A DNA stretch of 64,000 bases, from the NCBI GenBank assembly GCA_049517655.1, contig JBEKRQ010000002.1, positions 186,001 through 250,000 on the forward strand, written 5' to 3'. The notes beneath the pieces were generated by a model that made no database searches, was not told the DNA's origin, and saw nothing but the letters and a program-made list of their open reading frames with translations. The position numbers were made by a program, and so were the translations under genes. How positions within the stretch are numbered: the stretch's first letter is position 1; each line of letters opens with the position of its first letter. Below, in pieces: positions 42,851 through 51,370 of this stretch. This DNA is from UBA11358 sp049517655 (GTDB lineage Bacteria > Verrucomicrobiota > Verrucomicrobiia > Limisphaerales > UBA11358).

Positions 42851-43660
42851 TTATTTCTTTATCCACTCGACGATTTCCTTCGCAATGTCGTCCGTTGACT
42901 TGTCCTTCACGATTTTGGTTTCGCGCAACTGTTTCGGCAGCGAAACAGCCGCGAAGCTCAAGCCTTCGCCGGCCAGTTTCACCGGTTTGGCTTTTTGCAA
43001 CGCCGGCATCACGGTGCGCATGTTGACCATGCCGACTTGCGGATTGTTCTTCGGCTCCGGCAAATTGCCCGTCGCCCAGCCGAGCAATGCGGGCGCGCCG
43101 GCGCATTTCGAAACCTGCTGTTTGCCGCCTTCAATGCGCTCCAAAATTTCAAATGAACCGTCAGTGTTCACTTTCAACTCGTCCACGCCCTGGAACTGGT
43201 CGGTGATGCCGAGGCGTTCGCCGATAATTTGCATGGTCGCGCCTGCGCCACGCGACGCGGATTCCCAGCCGCCGAAAACGAGGAGTTTCGATTTATCGAG
43301 GCCGGGAATGGCGGCAATGGCATCGGCAAGCGCAGCGGCGGTTTCACCGGCATCGGTAAAACCACTGGCCGAACCGTCCAGTGCAATCAACTCAAACGGC
43401 ACTTTTTGCGCGACGGTCATCATGACCTGCTGAAGCTTGGCCTTGGGACCGAGGCTGACGAGCCAGACTTTGCTGCCCGGCGCGTTCTTCGCCAGATTGG
43501 CGGCTTCATAAAGCGCGTGGCTCGCCCACGGGTCGAGGACCGCGGGCAACATCATTTCATTTTTCAACGCGGGACCAGTCGGGCCGGTTACCGGCTCCAA
43601 AGTTTGGAGCGGGTCTGGCACGATGCCGGCGCAAATGATGATTTGATAGGATTGATTCAT
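42851..43660 (-). CDS. etfB: Electron transfer flavoprotein, beta subunit
   Basis: A 269-residue EtfB-type protein. YQIIICAGIVPDP starts the nucleotide-binding fold; DPWASHALYEAANLA and FGGWESASRGAG match the beta-subunit pattern; the C-terminal tail VKDKSTDDIAKEIVEWIK is typical. ATG 43658-43660 is used. Partner of etfA directly downstream. Upstream, on the same strand, lies a class I aminotransferase. Confidence 0.85.
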   Translation of the reverse strand: MNQSYQIIICAGIVPDPLQTLEPVTGPTGPALKNEMMLPAVLDPWASHALYEAANLAKNAPGSKVWLVSLGPKAKLQQVMMTVAQKVPFELIALDGSASGFTDAGETAAALADAIAAIPGLDKSKLLVFGGWESASRGAGATMQIIGERLGITDQFQGVDELKVNTDGSFEILERIEGGKQQVSKCAGAPALLGWATGNLPEPKNNPQVGMVNMRTVMPALQKAKPVKLAGEGLSFAAVSLPKQLRETKIVKDKSTDDIAKEIVEWIKK

Positions 43661-43776
43661 AAATTCAAATAGCCGCAAAAATGCGCAGAAGACGCAAAAG
43701 AAGTCAAATGCCAGTAACGCTGTGGTGCATGTTTTGGTCTTTTTGTGCCTCTTTGCGGCAACGGATCTTCACATTT

Positions 43777-44961
43777 TTACTTCAACTTGCCAGTGAACCG
43801 CTTCAGACGCACCATGGCTTCCTTGAGATTTTCCATGTTCGTTGCGTAGGCGCAACGGATGAAGCCTTCGCCACAGTCGCCGAAGGCCGTTCCCGGCACC
43901 GCCGCGACTTTTTCCTCTTCGAGGAATTTCATGGCGAAGTCCTTCGATTTCAGACCGAATTTGGCCACGCTCGGAAAGGCGTAAAACGCGCCGAGTGGGC
44001 GATGACATTCGATGCCCATCTCTGCAAAAGATGACGCAATGAAATTCCGCCGGCGCCGATATTCATTGACCATCTCGCCGATGTCCGAATCCGGGCGGGC
44101 GAGCGCTTCAATGGCGGCTTTCTGCCCCATAGAAGAAGCGCAAAGCATCGTGTATTGATGAATCTTCATCATCGCCTCGATGAGTTCGGACGGGCCGCAG
44201 GCGTAACCGAGGCGGTAACCGGTCATTGCCCATGCCTTCGAAAAACCGTGCAGGAAAATCGTGCGGTCGCGCATACCCGGCAGACTTATAATGCTCGTGT
44301 GCGGCGAATCGTAGGTCAGCTCGCCGTAAATGTCGTCTGTGATGACAATGAGGTCGCGCTCGCGGGCAAACTTAGCGATGTCCTCCAAATCCTGACGCCC
44401 CATGATGGCGCCGGTCGGATTATTCGGAAAATTCAGCATCAACACCCTGGTCTTGGGCGTGACCTTTGCCTCCAGCATCTTGCGTGTGAGGCGGAAGCCA
44501 TTCTCCGGCTTCGTCTCCACCGCAATTGGAACCCCGTGCGCGAACAAAATTGTCGCCCGATACGACACGTAACACGGTTCGTGGTAAAGCACTTCGTCGC
44601 CGGGCGTGATGAGCGCGCGCAGGGCGAGATCCAGTGCCTCACTCACGCCAACGGTGATAAGGATTTCGTTCTCCGGGTTGTATTCGGCGCCGAACTTTTT
44701 GCCGACGTATTTGGCCAGCGCCTTGCGAAGCTCGAGATAACCGAGATTACTGGTGTAATGCGTCACGCCGCGTTCGAGGGCGAACATCGTGGATTCGCGC
44801 ACGTGCCAGGGCGTGTCAAAGTCCGGTTCACCGATGCCCAGACTGATCACATCCTTCATCGTGCTGACGATATCGAAGAAGTCGCGGATGCCCGAGCGCG
44901 GGATATCGCGCACCGTCGCATTGATGCGGTTACGGAACGATACTGAGTCTTTCTTCTGCAT
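43777..44961 (-). CDS. Class I/II PLP-dependent aminotransferase
   Basis: A 394-residue fold-type I aminotransferase. VISLGIGEPDFDTPWHV near the start, LNFPNNPTGA, and the PLP lysine in HGFSKAWAMTGYRLGY are all clear; FIRCAYAT is near the end. It belongs to the aspartate/aromatic aminotransferase group, and the exact substrate is unknown. Its start overlaps the end of the Lrp-type regulator gene by 32 bases, so the regulator may control it and the ETF genes downstream. Confidence 0.9.
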   Translation of the reverse strand: MQKKDSVSFRNRINATVRDIPRSGIRDFFDIVSTMKDVISLGIGEPDFDTPWHVRESTMFALERGVTHYTSNLGYLELRKALAKYVGKKFGAEYNPENEILITVGVSEALDLALRALITPGDEVLYHEPCYVSYRATILFAHGVPIAVETKPENGFRLTRKMLEAKVTPKTRVLMLNFPNNPTGAIMGRQDLEDIAKFARERDLIVITDDIYGELTYDSPHTSIISLPGMRDRTIFLHGFSKAWAMTGYRLGYACGPSELIEAMMKIHQYTMLCASSMGQKAAIEALARPDSDIGEMVNEYRRRRNFIASSFAEMGIECHRPLGAFYAFPSVAKFGLKSKDFAMKFLEEEKVAAVPGTAFGDCGEGFIRCAYATNMENLKEAMVRLKRFTGKLK

Positions 44962-45409
44962 GGCCGGATTCCATCAATACACCGAGGCGTTTGTAAGTTT
45001 TGAGCATGAAATGAGTGGACGTGGACAGCACGCCTTCAAGCGGCGAGAGCCGTTCACTGACGAACGCCGCCACCTCGCGCAGGTTATGGCCCTCGACAAA
45101 CAACAGCACGTCGTAGGTGCCGCTCATGAGATAGGACGAGCGCACCTCGGGAAAACGGCTGATGCGGTCGGCAATGGTGTTGAACCCGCCCTGGCGCTGC
45201 GGTGTTATTTTGACCTCGATAACGGCGGTGACCGTGTCGAGGTTAAGTTTGTCCTCGTCCAATACGGCCTGATAACCGCGGATGACACCGCTCTTCTCGT
45301 ATTTAGCGATGCGCTTGTTCACCTCCGCGACGGAGAGATTCAGCATCTTGGCGATGGTTTCCCGCGATTCAATCGCGTTGGCCTGCAAAATTTTCAACAG
45401 TTCATCCAT
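44930..45409 (-). CDS. Lrp/AsnC family transcriptional regulator
   Basis: A 159-residue regulator. The N-terminal winged helix (ESRETIAKMLNLSVAEVNKRIAKYEKSGVIRGY, residues 15-47) is followed by the ligand-sensing RAM domain with FPEVRSSYLMSGTYDVLLFV. AGGTG lies 5 bases before the ATG, a usable Shine-Dalgarno. It is the first gene before the aminotransferase, overlapping it, which suggests control by an amino acid linked to that enzyme. Confidence 0.92.
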   Translation of the reverse strand: MDELLKILQANAIESRETIAKMLNLSVAEVNKRIAKYEKSGVIRGYQAVLDEDKLNLDTVTAVIEVKITPQRQGGFNTIADRISRFPEVRSSYLMSGTYDVLLFVEGHNLREVAAFVSERLSPLEGVLSTSTHFMLKTYKRLGVLMESGHAEERLSIVP

Positions 45410-45820
45410 AATTCACCTCAAGTTAACGTATAGTGTGCAACGTAGCAGTGAATCAAGGGTTTCGTCGAGCAGGAAGAGATGCGAACTAATGCCTCGCCCA
45501 TGTATGGCATTTCCCGATTGCTGCTGTGAAACAGTTAACCGAAAATCCGTGCATGAGGAAGGCAGGCACCGTGCTCCGACGTGAAATTGGCGACAACTGC
45601 CCGGCGAAACAAAGCGGGTGGAATACAAGACTTCACTGGACGAACAAAGCGTGAAGCGGCAATTGAAGACGACCAGCCTGATAGACAGTTACCAGTGATG
45701 CAGGAGCATTTCGAGTGAGGAAACCCAAACGCGCCAGCAGCACAGAAACTGTTAATTATCGGGACTGACTCCTTTACTTACTGACCCCTTTATTTACTTT
45801 ATTTACGCACTGGTAGAACA
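45410..45820. other. Intergenic region before the radical SAM pair
   Basis: 410 bases with no credible gene. Small frames have no family features, and I see no clear precursor-peptide ORF for the radical SAM enzymes. The right end carries the 16-base tandem repeat at 45764..45803. Weak remnants of coding-like sequence may be present at 45600-45720 but cannot be identified. Confidence 0.5.
45764..45803. repeat. 16-base tandem repeat upstream of the radical SAM gene
   Basis: ACTGACTCCTTTACTT (45764-45779) is followed directly by ACTGACCCCTTTATTT (45780-45795) and a partial third copy. Such GACTGACTCC ends are reminiscent of borders of REP-associated transposase elements, but no transposase is present. 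Confidence 0.6.
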
Positions 45821-47014
45821 ATGAAACGCCTCGATTTCTTTTTATGCTATTTCGAGACGACCCGGCAATGTGATCAGGGTTGCCACAATTGCATGACCGA
45901 GTCGGCGATGTCACCTGCCAGGGCGGAGCTCTCCACGGACGAAGCCAAGCGCTTGGTGCTGGATGAGTTGAAGGTCGTCTGCCCCAAAGGCGCGGTCTCT
46001 TTTTCCGGTGGTGAGATCCTACAAAGAGCCGATCATTTGGAGCTCATCGCGCACAACGCCAAAAACGGCCTTTACACTTTTGTAAACACCAGCGGCAGCA
46101 ACCTCGATTCGGCCAAACTCAAGCAGCTCAAAAGCGCGGCTGCCGGCCGCCTGACCATGGGCTTTTCCCTGGACTCCGTAGATGAGGATATCCAGAAAAA
46201 AAGCCGCTCCGGCGGCCGGGAATGTCTCGAGCGCCTTCTGAAGATCTGCGACGAGAACAAGGTCCCATATTTCGTGCTGGTTACGGTTTCCAAGCAAAAC
46301 CTCGAATCGCTGAAGGCCACCATGGATTGGTTGTACTCGAAAAAAATCGCGGTAATCCGCTCACCCTTCATGCCGCGCGGCGCCGCGGCCAAGGCCCGGC
46401 ATTTGTGCTTTGACCGGAACGACATGGAAAAAACGATTCATCCGGCCCTGCGGGATAATCCTCTCAGTTATGTCAGTTATACGCCGTTTTTCGCCGCGCC
46501 GAATGCGACCCACCTGACTCTGGGCGGCCACGGGCTCATTCTGGGTAACCTTGGCTGCCAAGCCGGCCGTACCTTCATCGGCATTAACGCGGAAGGCGAC
46601 GTGGCTCCTTGCGTGCACCTGCTGGATACCCCGGTCTGCTGCGGCAATGTGCGCGAGCAACCCCTCTCCAAAATCCTCGCCGAGTCCGAGGTCATGCGCA
46701 CCCTGCGTGGCGAGCGCCCGGTCAAAGGCAAGTGCGGGCGCTGCCGCTATGGCGATTCCTGCCGCGGCTGCCGTTCCCTGGCGCATCACCTCACCGGCGA
46801 CTATCTGGCCGAAGACTCGTCCTGCTTTTTCGACCCAAAGAGTATCGAGACCCGCAGCCCTTATGAAGACATTCAGACAGCCAACGCCCGCGTCTTTATG
46901 AATCACCTGGTACAGAACCCTCCCTGGAGTGACATCTTCGGCGCCCGGGGCCGGCTGGGCGTTACCCTGCTCAACCTCAAAGCCAGACTCAACGCTCTCT
47001 TTGGGAACCGTTGA
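45821..47014 (+). CDS. Radical SAM/SPASM domain protein
   Basis: A 397-residue enzyme. TTRQCDQGCHNCMTE carries the CxxxCxxC of the SAM cluster (Cys in first 28 residues) and VSFSGGEIL the GGE motif. The C-terminal SPASM region has many Cys: GCQAG..APCVHLL..CCGN, KCGRCRYGDSCRGCRS and SSCFF, enough for two auxiliary clusters. SPASM enzymes modify peptides or cofactors. The next gene, a B12-binding radical SAM protein, starts 2 bases after this stop, so they are one operon. The product is unknown. Confidence 0.85.
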   Translation: MKRLDFFLCYFETTRQCDQGCHNCMTESAMSPARAELSTDEAKRLVLDELKVVCPKGAVSFSGGEILQRADHLELIAHNAKNGLYTFVNTSGSNLDSAKLKQLKSAAAGRLTMGFSLDSVDEDIQKKSRSGGRECLERLLKICDENKVPYFVLVTVSKQNLESLKATMDWLYSKKIAVIRSPFMPRGAAAKARHLCFDRNDMEKTIHPALRDNPLSYVSYTPFFAAPNATHLTLGGHGLILGNLGCQAGRTFIGINAEGDVAPCVHLLDTPVCCGNVREQPLSKILAESEVMRTLRGERPVKGKCGRCRYGDSCRGCRSLAHHLTGDYLAEDSSCFFDPKSIETRSPYEDIQTANARVFMNHLVQNPPWSDIFGARGRLGVTLLNLKARLNALFGNR

Positions 47015-47016
47015 AT

Positions 47017-48306
47017 ATGAGGATTCTGCTGGTTAAACCCAGATGGTTCGTTAAAGACGGAGTCTATCGTTTCCTCACCCATGTTAGCTTCCAACCCTTG
47101 CATCTGGGCATTCTGGCCGCGCTGTCACCGGGACACGACTTAAAGGTGATTGACCAGGATTGGGATGAAGTCCCTTTTGACGAGGACTTCGACCTGGTCG
47201 GTCTTACCGCCACCACGTTCTCCTCGCAAAGAGCCTTTGACATCGCCGACGTGTTTCGAAACAAAGGCGTCAAGGTGGTTATCGGCGGTGTACATGCATG
47301 CCTGATGCAGGAAGAATGTTTGCAGCACGCCGACGCGATCGTCATCGGCGAGGCGGAATACGTGTGGCCCCAGGTGCTCAAGGATGCCGCCGCCGGCACC
47401 CTCAAGAAGACTTACCAGCAGGACAAGCCCACGGATATGGATGACGTGCCCATCCCGCGGCGCGACCTGCTCAGGCACGACCCCCTGGTCGGGATGATAC
47501 AAGCCACCCGCGGCTGCAATCGCGCCTGCAAGTTCTGCTACCTGCCAAGCGTACCCTGGCACTTGCACCGCCGCCGCTCGCCGGACAAGGTCTATGCAGA
47601 GATGAAAGGCATGAAACAAAACGTCGTCTTTTTTGTGGATGACAACCTGTTCGTGGACGAGGAATACGCCATCGCCTTGTGCGAGAAGATCGCGCCTTTG
47701 AAAAAAGCCTGGTCTGTGCAGGCGCCCACCACCATTACCAAGAACCTCAGGCTGCTCAAGGCCATGCAAAAGTCCGGCTGCTTTTTTGTGCAGGTGGGTT
47801 TTCAGGCCGTGCATCCGGACTCATTGCAGCGTGCCGGCGTGGTGCAGAACAAAATTGAGAACTATCAGGAGGTCGTGCGGCGTTTTCACGACCACGGCAT
47901 CCTGGTGCAGGGATTCTTCATCTTCGGCTTTGACAACGAGGATCAGCGCATCTTCAAGACCGCGGAAACCTACATCAAGCAGATGGGGATTGAAGACGCC
48001 TTGCTCTACATCCTGACGCCCTACCCCGGTACGCCAATCTACGATCAGCTGAAGCGCGAGGGACGCCTTTTGTCCCATGAACGTGAAAAATACGGCTGGG
48101 CCAACGCGGTGTTCATGCCGGCCAAAATGACGGCCCGGGAGCTGGAACAAGGCGTGCAGGAGACCTACGAAAACCTCTTTACCTTTTTCAAGCGGCGGGC
48201 GCCAAAGCAGATCTTGAAGTGGCTGCCTTTCTTCATCCGCCATCCCCGTGTGCTCATGATCGCGTGGCAGGCCCTGCACCGCAGAGTCAAGATCGTTAAG
48301 GCTTAA
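47017..48306 (+). CDS. B12-binding domain radical SAM protein
   Basis: A 429-residue enzyme. The N-terminal Rossmann-like cobalamin-binding-type domain (RILLVKPRW, LVGLTATTF, VVIGGVHACLMQEE, IVIGEAEYVW) lacks the usual DxHxxG His, so cobalamin binding is uncertain. The core has TRGCNRACKFCYLPS (CxxxCxxC) and PRRDLL before it. The C-terminal WANAVFMPAKMTARELEQG motif is that of hopanoid/bacteriochlorophyll-type members. It is tightly coupled to 45821..47014. ATG 47017 is preferred over TTG 47011. Confidence 0.82.
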   Translation: MRILLVKPRWFVKDGVYRFLTHVSFQPLHLGILAALSPGHDLKVIDQDWDEVPFDEDFDLVGLTATTFSSQRAFDIADVFRNKGVKVVIGGVHACLMQEECLQHADAIVIGEAEYVWPQVLKDAAAGTLKKTYQQDKPTDMDDVPIPRRDLLRHDPLVGMIQATRGCNRACKFCYLPSVPWHLHRRRSPDKVYAEMKGMKQNVVFFVDDNLFVDEEYAIALCEKIAPLKKAWSVQAPTTITKNLRLLKAMQKSGCFFVQVGFQAVHPDSLQRAGVVQNKIENYQEVVRRFHDHGILVQGFFIFGFDNEDQRIFKTAETYIKQMGIEDALLYILTPYPGTPIYDQLKREGRLLSHEREKYGWANAVFMPAKMTARELEQGVQETYENLFTFFKRRAPKQILKWLPFFIRHPRVLMIAWQALHRRVKIVKA

Positions 48307-48341
48307 CCAACGTGGATTCAACCGGCGGCAAGTGGGGTATC

Positions 48342-49429
48342 TCACTTGCCGACCAACGATGCAATCGCTTCCATCCGCTCGCGGATCGGCAGATGTTGAG
48401 TGGCAGCGGTCTTCGCAGTCGCCGCATTGGATGCAGGCTGCGGCCGCGTCGGGGGCCAGTGACCAGTGCCATTTCAGACGCTCTTTGATGGCGTCGTCAC
48501 TGCCATCGAGGATCTTCATGTTGTACGCATCCATGAGCTTGGGAATCTCCACGTCCAACGCGCATGGCAGGCAATAGCCACATCCGGTGCAGAGCCCCTC
48601 GAAGCTGGCGGTGAGGTGCGACTTTACCTTCTCGATGTGCTCGGCTGAATGGGGCTTGAAGTTTTCGATGGCCGCCACAGCCTGATCCACTTCGGCCTTG
48701 GAAGCGAAGCCCACCAGTGCCGCGGTGATGGCCGGGTGCGACACATTAAAGCGAAGGGCCGCCTGAACCACGTTCTTGTCTTCCGGTCCCTTGAGAAACG
48801 CCAGCCGGTCGGGGTTTCGCGGAATCATACCGCCGCACAGAGGGTTCATTGTCACCAAGCCGACGTTACATTTCGCCGCAGCCTCCACTCCCTTGGTGCG
48901 GAATGGAAAATTGAGAACGTTGTAACCCAGAGTCACGCCCTCGAAATAGCCGGAGTCCAGCACGGTCGCAATATCCTCACCTTTCAGGTGCGTGGACACC
49001 ACCAGATGTTTGATCAAGTCCTTCCTCCTTCGCTTTCAGGGCGGCAGGCACGGCTCCCTTGGCGATGCGCTCCGGCAACTGGTTCGGGAACATCAGGCAC
49101 CAGATGTGGAAGAAATCGATCTGCTCGACATTCAGCCGCTTCAGGGAGCATTCCAGGCTGCTGCGCAGTTCCGCGCCATCGGCCGCCGCGCATTTCGTGG
49201 AGACATAAAACGAGTCGCGCGGCAGTTGCTTGATCGCGGCTCCCGTGATTTCCTCGCTCTTGTCGTCGCAGTAAAAGGGTGCGGTATCGAAATAGTTAAT
49301 CCCCTTGGAGTGAGCGTAGGTGACCAGCTCGGCGGAACCATCAATGTCATTCGGCTTGGGAAACCGCATGCCGCCAAATCCAATCACCGAAATGTCTTTG
49401 CCTGTCTTGCCGTAAGTCTTTTTCCACAT
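48342..49429 (-). pseudogene. Aldo/keto reductase with ferredoxin-like tail, two frameshifts
   Basis: The three pieces read in series as one AKR of about 365 residues. Piece 1 (49429 to about 49018) starts with GKTGKDISVIGFGGMRF and GINYFDTAPFY. Piece 2 runs from about 49017 with LIKHLVVSTHLKGEDIA up to the 4Fe-4S motifs CTGCGYCLPC and CIQCGDCEDRC. Piece 3 resumes in another frame (QHLPIRERMEAIASLVGK) and stops at TGA 48342-48344. Each break is explained by one extra C: at 49018, and at 48402/48403. Either the gene is decaying or the sequence has two errors. It converges on the radical SAM pair. Confidence 0.75.
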
Positions 49430-49505
49430 GGTTGACAGAGGATTGTTGGTTAAGGATCAGTTAACAGCATCGTGATATTCCCAAGCCCGTTCGATTCATA
49501 AACGA

Positions 49506-51356
49506 CTAGTTCTCCGCCGAGTGCAATCCACCTGTTCCGGCCTGGAAGTTGATATTGGTGCGTTCGGGATTTTCCGGCAACGGTTGCGAGCAATTCCACA
49601 GGCACGCGCCGCAGTGGACGCATTTTTCGCGGTCGAATGACGGCACGCCACCTTCGCCCGGCGTGATGGCCTGGCCGCTGCACAGTTCGATGCAAATCTT
49701 CGTGCCGCATTTCTCGCACAGTTCCGGGTAAAGAAAAACAACATGGTCTTCGTAACCGGGCGGGGCTTGCACTTTGCCGCCCATGAGCAACGCGTCCTGG
49801 TGTGACACCAACAGCTTCCCGTCGTAGGGAATCGCCGGCCAGTCGCACCGTTGCATAAGCACATCGTGCAGTGACACGCCTTTGATCTGACATTCCTTGC
49901 GCAACCGCTCGATTTCACCAGCGGGGATTCTGCCGCGATAGTATTCTTCAACGCTCGGAATGCGTTTCCACGGCGGCACAGGATCGCCGCCCAACGTAAA
50001 CCTGCCATTGGTCAACCCAGCGAGGGCCATGCCGATCATGCCGCGCACGATGCCCTTCTGGAATCCGTCTCGGGATTTTTCGGCCACAACGGCTTCCCGA
50101 TCCATCCAACTGGCACGGCGGCGCTTCACATAGGTCTCTTCAAGGTTTTGTTTTGTAAACGGTTTCTTCGCCTTGAGCAATTCGAGCACGGCTTCGGCAA
50201 GTTGTGTGCCGGTGGCCCAAGCTTCGTCCACGCCGGAACCGGTCAGGACATTCGTGCTGCCGCTGCCTTCGCCAATGCGCGCGTAACCGTCGCCGGCAAG
50301 ATACGGTTCGCCGCGACGGCCGGATTCGCCAAGCGTTTTTGCGCCCCACGAACGCAGTTTTGAGCCTTTGAGATAACGCCAGAGATACGGATGCAACATC
50401 CAACGCTGGAGGTAGCGATAAGCCGTGCGCACCGGGCTGTCGAACCACGACGGCACGAAAATGCCGAGCGACGCCACGTGGTTGGGATGCACATAAAGAA
50501 AACCGAAAATCTCCGGCTCGGGATAACCGAATGTGTGCAGCACAGTGCCGGGTTTCAGTGGCGTGTCGGCGGGTAAATCCACCACAAACTTCATGCCTAC
50601 TGCCCAATCGCGTGTGTGATGTCCATTCGGCAGACCGAAATGCGCGTTCAATTGCTGGCCGATGGGACCGACCGGGCCGTCGCCGACGACCGTGAGCGCG
50701 GCGCGAATGTCCATGCCGGGCGTAAAACCGTCAGACGGCTGGCCTTTCCTGTCCACGCCCTGGTCAAGCAGACGCACGCCGACGACTTTGTTCTCTTCGA
50801 TGAGCGCCTCCGACACCGGCGTACCGGGCCAGATTTGGACTGTGCCAGTACTTTGCACCCGCGCGCCGACCCATTGCATGAACTGGCCCATCGAGAGCAC
50901 CATGCCCCCGCGTTTATGGAGGAAGGCCGGAGTCCATGGCAGATTCATTGCATGCTGCTCGAATGGCAGCACGAACCTGAACGCCCGGATGAATGAATCG
51001 GCGAGACGGAGCATCGCCGAACGCCGGCTCGCACCGTGCGGGTCGAGCAGATAAAGTACTTTTTCCTGACCGACGGGCGCGGCCATCGGGATGCCGGCCT
51101 TTTCGATTTCTGGAAAACTTGTCCGCAACGCACGCGCACGTGTCACGACACCGGAAACACCAAATCCGATGTCATCCGCGCGTTCATAACACAATACTTG
51201 CGGCGGCATCCCGGGCGCGGCGGCGCTCTCGACGGCAGGCGAACCGTCGGCGTTGACGAGTTTCTTGGACAACGTGGTAAGAAATCCCGCCGTCGCCGGG
51301 CCAAACCCGACGCATACGATGTCCGCGTCCATGCGTTGACGGTCAATCGAAGCCAA
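49506..51356 (-). CDS. Electron-transferring-flavoprotein dehydrogenase (ETF:quinone oxidoreductase-like)
   Basis: A 616-residue flavoprotein. DIVCVGFGPATAGFLT is the FAD-binding Rossmann start and AGDGYARIGEGSGSTNVLTG the second FAD motif. The C-terminal ferredoxin-like part has CEKCGTKICIELC and CVHCGACLWNC (4Fe-4S). This is the domain order of ETF-QO, which passes electrons from reduced ETF to quinone at the membrane. GGAGGA stands 5 bases before the TTG start at 51356, a rare strong ribosome binding site here that decides the start. The acyl-CoA dehydrogenase ends 15 bases upstream. Confidence 0.87.
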   Translation of the reverse strand: MASIDRQRMDADIVCVGFGPATAGFLTTLSKKLVNADGSPAVESAAAPGMPPQVLCYERADDIGFGVSGVVTRARALRTSFPEIEKAGIPMAAPVGQEKVLYLLDPHGASRRSAMLRLADSFIRAFRFVLPFEQHAMNLPWTPAFLHKRGGMVLSMGQFMQWVGARVQSTGTVQIWPGTPVSEALIEENKVVGVRLLDQGVDRKGQPSDGFTPGMDIRAALTVVGDGPVGPIGQQLNAHFGLPNGHHTRDWAVGMKFVVDLPADTPLKPGTVLHTFGYPEPEIFGFLYVHPNHVASLGIFVPSWFDSPVRTAYRYLQRWMLHPYLWRYLKGSKLRSWGAKTLGESGRRGEPYLAGDGYARIGEGSGSTNVLTGSGVDEAWATGTQLAEAVLELLKAKKPFTKQNLEETYVKRRRASWMDREAVVAEKSRDGFQKGIVRGMIGMALAGLTNGRFTLGGDPVPPWKRIPSVEEYYRGRIPAGEIERLRKECQIKGVSLHDVLMQRCDWPAIPYDGKLLVSHQDALLMGGKVQAPPGYEDHVVFLYPELCEKCGTKICIELCSGQAITPGEGGVPSFDREKCVHCGACLWNCSQPLPENPERTNINFQAGTGGLHSAEN

Positions 51357-51370
51357 TCATTCCTCCATGG

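Noticed and set aside
45410..45820. RiPP precursor peptide for the SPASM enzyme
   Set aside because: Short frames such as one ending in CCCETVNRKSVHEEGRHRAPT lack a ribosome binding site and a leader-like pattern, and the strand context gives no support.
47821..48341. C-terminal continuation of the 398-codon frame over the radical SAM gene
   Set aside because: After the 4Fe-4S motif the sequence is unrelated to AKRs and antisense to the radical SAM gene; the correct continuation is in another frame and stops at 48342.
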